Assembly: GCA_964522665.1 (NCBI GenBank)
Contig: CAZFVY010000022.1
Span: 1 to 64,000, forward strand
Source of the DNA: CAZFVY01 sp964522665
Lineage (GTDB): Bacteria; Verrucomicrobiota; Verrucomicrobiia; Limisphaerales; CAZFVY01
DNA: 64,000 bases
Direction of reading: 5' to 3'
Positions within the stretch are counted from its first letter, which is position 1; each line of letters opens with the position of its first letter. The notes below the pieces were generated by a model that saw only the letters and a program-made list of their open reading frames with translations, searched no databases and was not told the DNA's origin. The translations under genes and the position numbers were made by a program. This document shows, piece after piece, positions 60,141 to 64,000 of this stretch.

Positions 60141-61991
60141 TCATAGGGCCTGACCCTGACCTTCCCGCAGTTCATAAATCTTGCCGGCGAGAAAGGGACC
60201 AAATGCCTCAGCTCGCCCACGCGGCCATTGCACGGTGACTTTGTCCGCCTGACCAACGCTTCCCAGACCGAAATGGACGCGCGGGTCATTGCTCGAACTA
60301 TAGCCTTCGTTCGGACCGACGTGCCGCCAATACGCCTTGCCCGCGGCATCGAGGCGGAGTTGGGCGCCGAGGGCGTCACTCCCTTGCCGATTGCGCGCCT
60401 TGAACATGATCCAATGCCCTTGTTGCCCGGCAAGATTGCGCAGAACGTGAACCGGTCCGTCGCGATTAATCACCACCACATCGATCGCGCCGTCGTTATC
60501 GAGATCGCCGACCGCCAAACCCCGGCTGGTGGCGAGGAGCGCCTTTGCGGTTCCGCCCGCGGGCGCCACCGCGGCGAAATCACCGCCCCCCAGGCCGCGC
60601 AAGAGCGTATTCGGTTCGGCGTAAGGGTCATGGGGATCAAGCGCCGATTGTCCCAGGCGCACGCGGCCGTTGGCGACATAAAGATCAAGCTGGCCGTCGT
60701 TGTCAAAGTCGGCAAACGCGACGCCAAACCCGGTGAACGGCAAACTGCCCGCGCCAGGCCCTTTGGGCATAACCACGTCATTGAAATACCCATTGGTATT
60801 GACGAAGAGGCGGTTGCCTTCGTTCACCAGATGAGTCACGAAGAGATCGAGCCAGCCGCGTTGGTAGAGGTCCACGGCGACCACGCCCATGCCGGCCTCC
60901 GCGATGCCCAGCGCGTTCACCGCGCAACCACGGATCATCGCCTCGTCCTTGAAGGTTCCGTGGCCCGTGTTCATCCAAAGCTGATTCGGCATGGCGTCGT
61001 TGGCGACGAAGATGTCGGGCCAGCCATCGTGATTGAAATCGGCGCACACCACCCCCAAACCGTTCCCGTAGGCGCGGTCGAGTCCGGCCGCCGCGCTGAC
61101 GTCTTCGAACGTCCCGTGGCCCAGATTATGATAGAGGGTGACCATCAGTGGCGCCTTGTAATTCAACGGCGAGCAGTAGTCCGGCGCGCCGCCTTGGGAA
61201 AAACACTCTAATTCGGTCGCCGCTGACCAACGTAAATAATTGGCGATGACCAAGTCGAGCTTGCCGTCGCCGTCATAATCGACGAACGCGCAACTAGTCC
61301 CCCAAGAGCGATTGGTCAAGCCCGCCGCGCGGGTCATATCGGTGAACGTACCGTCGCCGTTATTGTGGTAAAGGATCGGCCCGGTCACGGTCGTCACCAA
61401 AATATCGACACGCCCGTCGCCGTCGTAATCGGCGCACGCGCAACCCATGCCGTACTCACCATGCCCGCCGACGCCGGCGCGAGCGGTGACGTCTTCAAAT
61501 TTCCAGCCGCCGAGGTTGTGGTAAAGCTTGCAGGTCGGGCGATTCGTCGCGGCCGGGTCGAGCGATCCGCCTTGGACGCAAAAAATGTCGAGATAACCGT
61601 CCCCGTCGTAATCGAGCAGGCCGACGCCACCCGTCTCCATTTCCGGCATCAGAAAACGGCCCGCATGTCCTGACGCGTGGTGGAAATCGACGTGGGCCGC
61701 CGCCGCCACTTCCTCGAACCAGGGCGCCACCATGCCCGCGGCCACGGAGTTGCTCGGTCCACCGGCCGTCGGCGCGGCCGCGTCAGGCGCCCGGGAACAG
61801 CCGCTCAAGAGGAAGGCCGCCAGCAACGCGCCACCAAAACAGAAACCCGGGCAAGCAACCCACGCAACCGCACGCGGCGCGTCCCCTCCGGGAGCCGAAA
61901 CGAATTCGCGCCGCACGCGGACGACGCTGGCGCAATCGCGCCTTCCCCCGATCGGCGCGAAGCTTCGCCGAGACGGTCGGCGTCGCTTCAT
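60141..61991 (-). CDS. FG-GAP/VCBS repeat lipoprotein with ASPIC/UnbV domain
   Basis: About 616 residues. A signal region ends in the lipobox LLSGC. A beta propeller of FG-GAP/VCBS repeats follows, with calcium-binding-type DYDGDGYLDIF, DYDGDGRVDILV, DYDGDGKLDLVI, DFNHDGWPDIFV, DFDNDGQLDLYV and DLDNDGAIDVVV. The C-terminal ASPIC/UnbV domain has GSDALGAQLRLDAAGKAYWR and VGPNEGYSSSNDPRVHFGLG. Such proteins are surface-attached or secreted and bind carbohydrates or calcium. ATG at 61991 is chosen; the preceding N-terminus is basic and poorly conserved. Monocistronic. Confidence 0.9.
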   Translation of the reverse strand: MKRRRPSRRSFAPIGGRRDCASVVRVRREFVSAPGGDAPRAVAWVACPGFCFGGALLAAFLLSGCSRAPDAAAPTAGGPSNSVAAGMVAPWFEEVAAAAHVDFHHASGHAGRFLMPEMETGGVGLLDYDGDGYLDIFCVQGGSLDPAATNRPTCKLYHNLGGWKFEDVTARAGVGGHGEYGMGCACADYDGDGRVDILVTTVTGPILYHNNGDGTFTDMTRAAGLTNRSWGTSCAFVDYDGDGKLDLVIANYLRWSAATELECFSQGGAPDYCSPLNYKAPLMVTLYHNLGHGTFEDVSAAAGLDRAYGNGLGVVCADFNHDGWPDIFVANDAMPNQLWMNTGHGTFKDEAMIRGCAVNALGIAEAGMGVVAVDLYQRGWLDLFVTHLVNEGNRLFVNTNGYFNDVVMPKGPGAGSLPFTGFGVAFADFDNDGQLDLYVANGRVRLGQSALDPHDPYAEPNTLLRGLGGGDFAAVAPAGGTAKALLATSRGLAVGDLDNDGAIDVVVINRDGPVHVLRNLAGQQGHWIMFKARNRQGSDALGAQLRLDAAGKAYWRHVGPNEGYSSSNDPRVHFGLGSVGQADKVTVQWPRGRAEAFGPFLAGKIYELREGQGQAL

Positions 61992-62220
61992 CACGTTGGC
62001 GTTTGGGTTTGGCCGCATGCAGGCCAAAGTCTAGGTGGCGACCAGAACCGTTGAAAGTCCTATTCGAACAAATTGGGCGGGCGCCGACTCGACCTGCGTG
62101 GAATTGGCCGGCAGGATCGGGGCGCGACGGCGCAAGTTTGAGGCAGCCTCACGTTTCGCCCATCGCCGACCGCGTTCGCGGAATCACGTCGTGCTGTCGA
62201 TCGGCGCCGCCGCCGGACTT

Positions 62221-62317
62221 GGCAAAATCATGGGTGGCAAAATCATGAAGACAACACTGCGCGGGACGGGGTGGCCCAAGCCCTCAGAACTATGATTTTG
62301 CCACCCTTGATTTTGCC
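62221..62317. repeat. 97-bp inverted repeat with GGCAAAATCA motif (family F)
   Basis: Left arm 62221-62246 reads GGCAAAATCATGGGTGGCAA then AATCAT; right arm 62292-62317 is its reverse complement with one mismatch in 26. The 45-base interior is GC-rich. Within each arm GGCAAAATCA is repeated in tandem at a 15-base step. It lies between two minus-strand genes and fits a REP/MITE-type insertion. Nothing else is seen in the 62028-62325 gap. Confidence 0.8.
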
Positions 62318-62325
62318 CTTCTCAA

Positions 62326-64000
62326 TCAATGCCGTCCGCCTTTGTGCTGGAGGGTCCACCAGAGGAGCAGGAAGAGCAGAATTTGCAGCACGACGATGCC
62401 CGCGATGATCGGGACCCAACGAAACCGGGTGCGCCAGAGTTGCGGCGGCTTAAGCCGCTGCCAGCGGCTGGTCAGCTCGACTTTCTCGTAATCATCGAGT
62501 TCCGCCTTCATTTGGGCGGCGGAGTGAAAGCGGTTGGCTGGGTTACGCTCGAGCGCGTGCAGGATGATCTCTTCGAGCACCGGGGTGAGGTTCGGATTGA
62601 CCTTCCTGGGCGCGACCGGATCACCGGTCAGGCGGGAATTCATGACGACGTAAGGATTTTCCCCTTCGAACATGACGGAGCCGGTGGCCATCTCGTACAG
62701 AATCGCGCCCAGACTGTAGATGTCCGTGCGTTCATCGCCGCGTTTGCCCTGGACTTGCTCCGGGGCCATGTAGTCGGGCGTGCCCATCGAGGGCGTGAAA
62801 CCGACAAAAGTCATGCGCCGGGCTTGCGCCGATTTGGCGATGCCAAAATCCATGATCCGAATGGAGCCATCGGCGCAAAGCATGATGTTGGCGGGCTTCA
62901 GATCGCGGTGGATGACGTTTTGCTGGTGCAGGTAATTCAGGCCGTCGCAAATCCGGCTGGCGATACGGGCGGCTTCCGGCTCGGGCACGGGCCGGGTCTT
63001 CTGGATGTACTCGGCGAGGGTCTGGCCCTCCAGGAATTCCATCACGAGATAAGGCCGGCTCTTGGAACCTTCAACGGAGATGAACTTGAGGACCGAGGGG
63101 TGGTTCAGCGATTTGCCAATCTGCTCCTCGCGCTCGAACCGGGAGAACGAGGCAACGTCGGCCTCGAGGTGGCGATGCGGGACTTTGATCGCGACATATT
63201 CGTCCGTCTTGAGATCGATGGCCTTATAGATCGAGGCCATGCCGCTGCGATTGACGCAGCCGACCAAGCGGAAGCGACTGTCGAGCAGCGAGCCGTCCTG
63301 TAATTCATTGCCGTTATCAGCCATAGCGTTTTCCTGGTAACCCGTTCGGACTCCGCGAAAACTGATGGCCCGATGCACCCGGTTGACGCGCATGATTTGG
63401 ATGGAGACGTTGTCGTCCCCGTTGCGCTTCTCAACCAGGCGTAACAATTGTTTGACGGCATCCCGCGGTTCTTCGTGGCACGCAATGTCCCAAATCTCCG
63501 AATCGGTGGCAAAGGTATAAAGGCCGTCGGTGCATTGCACGACGACATCGCCCGCGAAGAGTTCCTGGGTGATCACGTCGAAGCGGCAGATGGGGTCGGT
63601 CCCCAAGCTGCGCGTCAACTGCGAGCGGGAAGGGCTGGTCATCGCGTGATGCTCACGGATCAAGCCATACTTGGATTGAAATCCCACCAGGCTGTGATCG
63701 GTGGTCAGGCGTTGAATATTCCCCGCGTGCATCACGTAAACCCGGCTGTCACCCACATAACCCACCGTGATCTGGTTGTGGCGCAACACGGAGACGCTCA
63801 AGGTGGTGCACATTCCCCGTTTGTCGGTTCCCCGCATCGCCTCGTCATAGATGGATTGGCTCGCGCGATTGAAGATATCCCGGAGAATCTTGCCGGGATC
63901 GGTTTCGCCGTCCACTTTGCTGAACACCTCCAAAGCGTGTTTAATCGCCAAGGCGCTGGCGACCTCGCCCCGATTGTGCCCGCCGACGCCGTCGGCGATG
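62326..64000 (-). CDS. PP2C-type phosphatase fused to a serine/threonine protein kinase (5' end outside window)
   Basis: The frame stays open to the right edge, whose last bases encode IADGVGGHNRGEVASALAIK, the PP2C DGVGGH metal motif, so the true start lies beyond 64000. The phosphatase part continues with TTLSVSVLRHNQITVGYVGD and ends about GDDNVSIQIMRV. The kinase follows: LLDSRFRLVGCVNRSGMAS (P-loop region), VAIKVP with the ATP Lys, VIHRDLKPANIML, IMDFGIAKS and GTPDYMAPEQVQG. A C-terminal membrane helix anchors it. The glycine loop is altered (NRSGMAS), but HRD, DFG and APE are intact. Likely controls signalling by reversible phosphorylation. Confidence 0.93.
   Translation of the reverse strand, partial: IADGVGGHNRGEVASALAIKHALEVFSKVDGETDPGKILRDIFNRASQSIYDEAMRGTDKRGMCTTLSVSVLRHNQITVGYVGDSRVYVMHAGNIQRLTTDHSLVGFQSKYGLIREHHAMTSPSRSQLTRSLGTDPICRFDVITQELFAGDVVVQCTDGLYTFATDSEIWDIACHEEPRDAVKQLLRLVEKRNGDDNVSIQIMRVNRVHRAISFRGVRTGYQENAMADNGNELQDGSLLDSRFRLVGCVNRSGMASIYKAIDLKTDEYVAIKVPHRHLEADVASFSRFEREEQIGKSLNHPSVLKFISVEGSKSRPYLVMEFLEGQTLAEYIQKTRPVPEPEAARIASRICDGLNYLHQQNVIHRDLKPANIMLCADGSIRIMDFGIAKSAQARRMTFVGFTPSMGTPDYMAPEQVQGKRGDERTDIYSLGAILYEMATGSVMFEGENPYVVMNSRLTGDPVAPRKVNPNLTPVLEEIILHALERNPANRFHSAAQMKAELDDYEKVELTSRWQRLKPPQLWRTRFRWVPIIAGIVVLQILLFLLLWWTLQHKGGRH

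Overview
The window is GC-rich, densely packed bacterial chromosome from what looks like a member of the Verrucomicrobia, closest in style to Pedosphaera-like soil or freshwater lineages (a Planctomycetes relative is the alternative). This rests on gene content: a prepilin-type protein ending in a DGHV motif, two pairs of Planctomycete-type cytochrome/DUF1549/DUF1553 and DUF1501 proteins, a DUF1080 protein, an ECF sigma factor fused to a redoxin domain, a PP2C/protein-kinase fusion and an ASPIC/UnbV lipoprotein. I see no rRNA, tRNA, CRISPR array, prophage or complete insertion sequence.

Layout. 1-8.6 kb: envelope and secreted proteins (pseudopilin, HExxH lipoprotein, HGSNAT-like acyltransferase, lipid kinase, DUF1080 hydrolase, HEAT-repeat protein, membrane proteins). 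8.8-10.7 kb: a probable stress operon on the minus strand (small DHp-like protein, ECF sigma factor, short membrane protein, Spy/CnrX-like protein). 10.9-15.6 kb: ABC-2 permease, MBOAT/SGNH exopolysaccharide acetylation pair, PNPOx-like flavoprotein. 16.2-17.1 kb: Panacea-domain gene with a small membrane protein, a candidate toxin-antitoxin pair. 17.5-22.6 kb and 33.9-39.0 kb: the two cytochrome/DUF1501 pairs. 22.9-28.4 kb: housekeeping block xerC-topB, mnmE and a small conserved protein. 28.5-32.7 kb: an unrecognised 298-residue protein and a YfiR/TonB-receptor operon. 39-53 kb: mixed accessory genes (serine hydrolase, small proteins, glycosyltransferase, CehA-like hydrolase, sigma-redoxin fusion, MFS pump, DUF1016 nuclease). 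53.2-58.3 kb: a tight five-gene operon. 58.5-64 kb: DDAH, YdcF, UnbV lipoprotein and the kinase/phosphatase fusion cut by the right edge.

Two things stand out. First, the 53.2-58.3 kb operon joins a stand-alone HdrA-like cysteine protein, a two-cluster ferredoxin, a radical SAM enzyme, a DUF116-polyprenyl synthase fusion and a prenyltransferase/squalene-cyclase-type alpha-toroid protein. I know of no described pathway with this set; it looks like an electron-fed isoprenoid-modifying system. Second, the gaps hold at least seven families of palindromic or inverted repeats, several in multiple copies. They include a 114-bp MITE-like element with 10-bp flanking direct repeats, a hairpin at which a gene ends prematurely, and two 27-bp palindromes read in frame inside a nuclease gene. 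No transposase or RAYT gene lies in the window, so the mobilising enzymes would have to be elsewhere.
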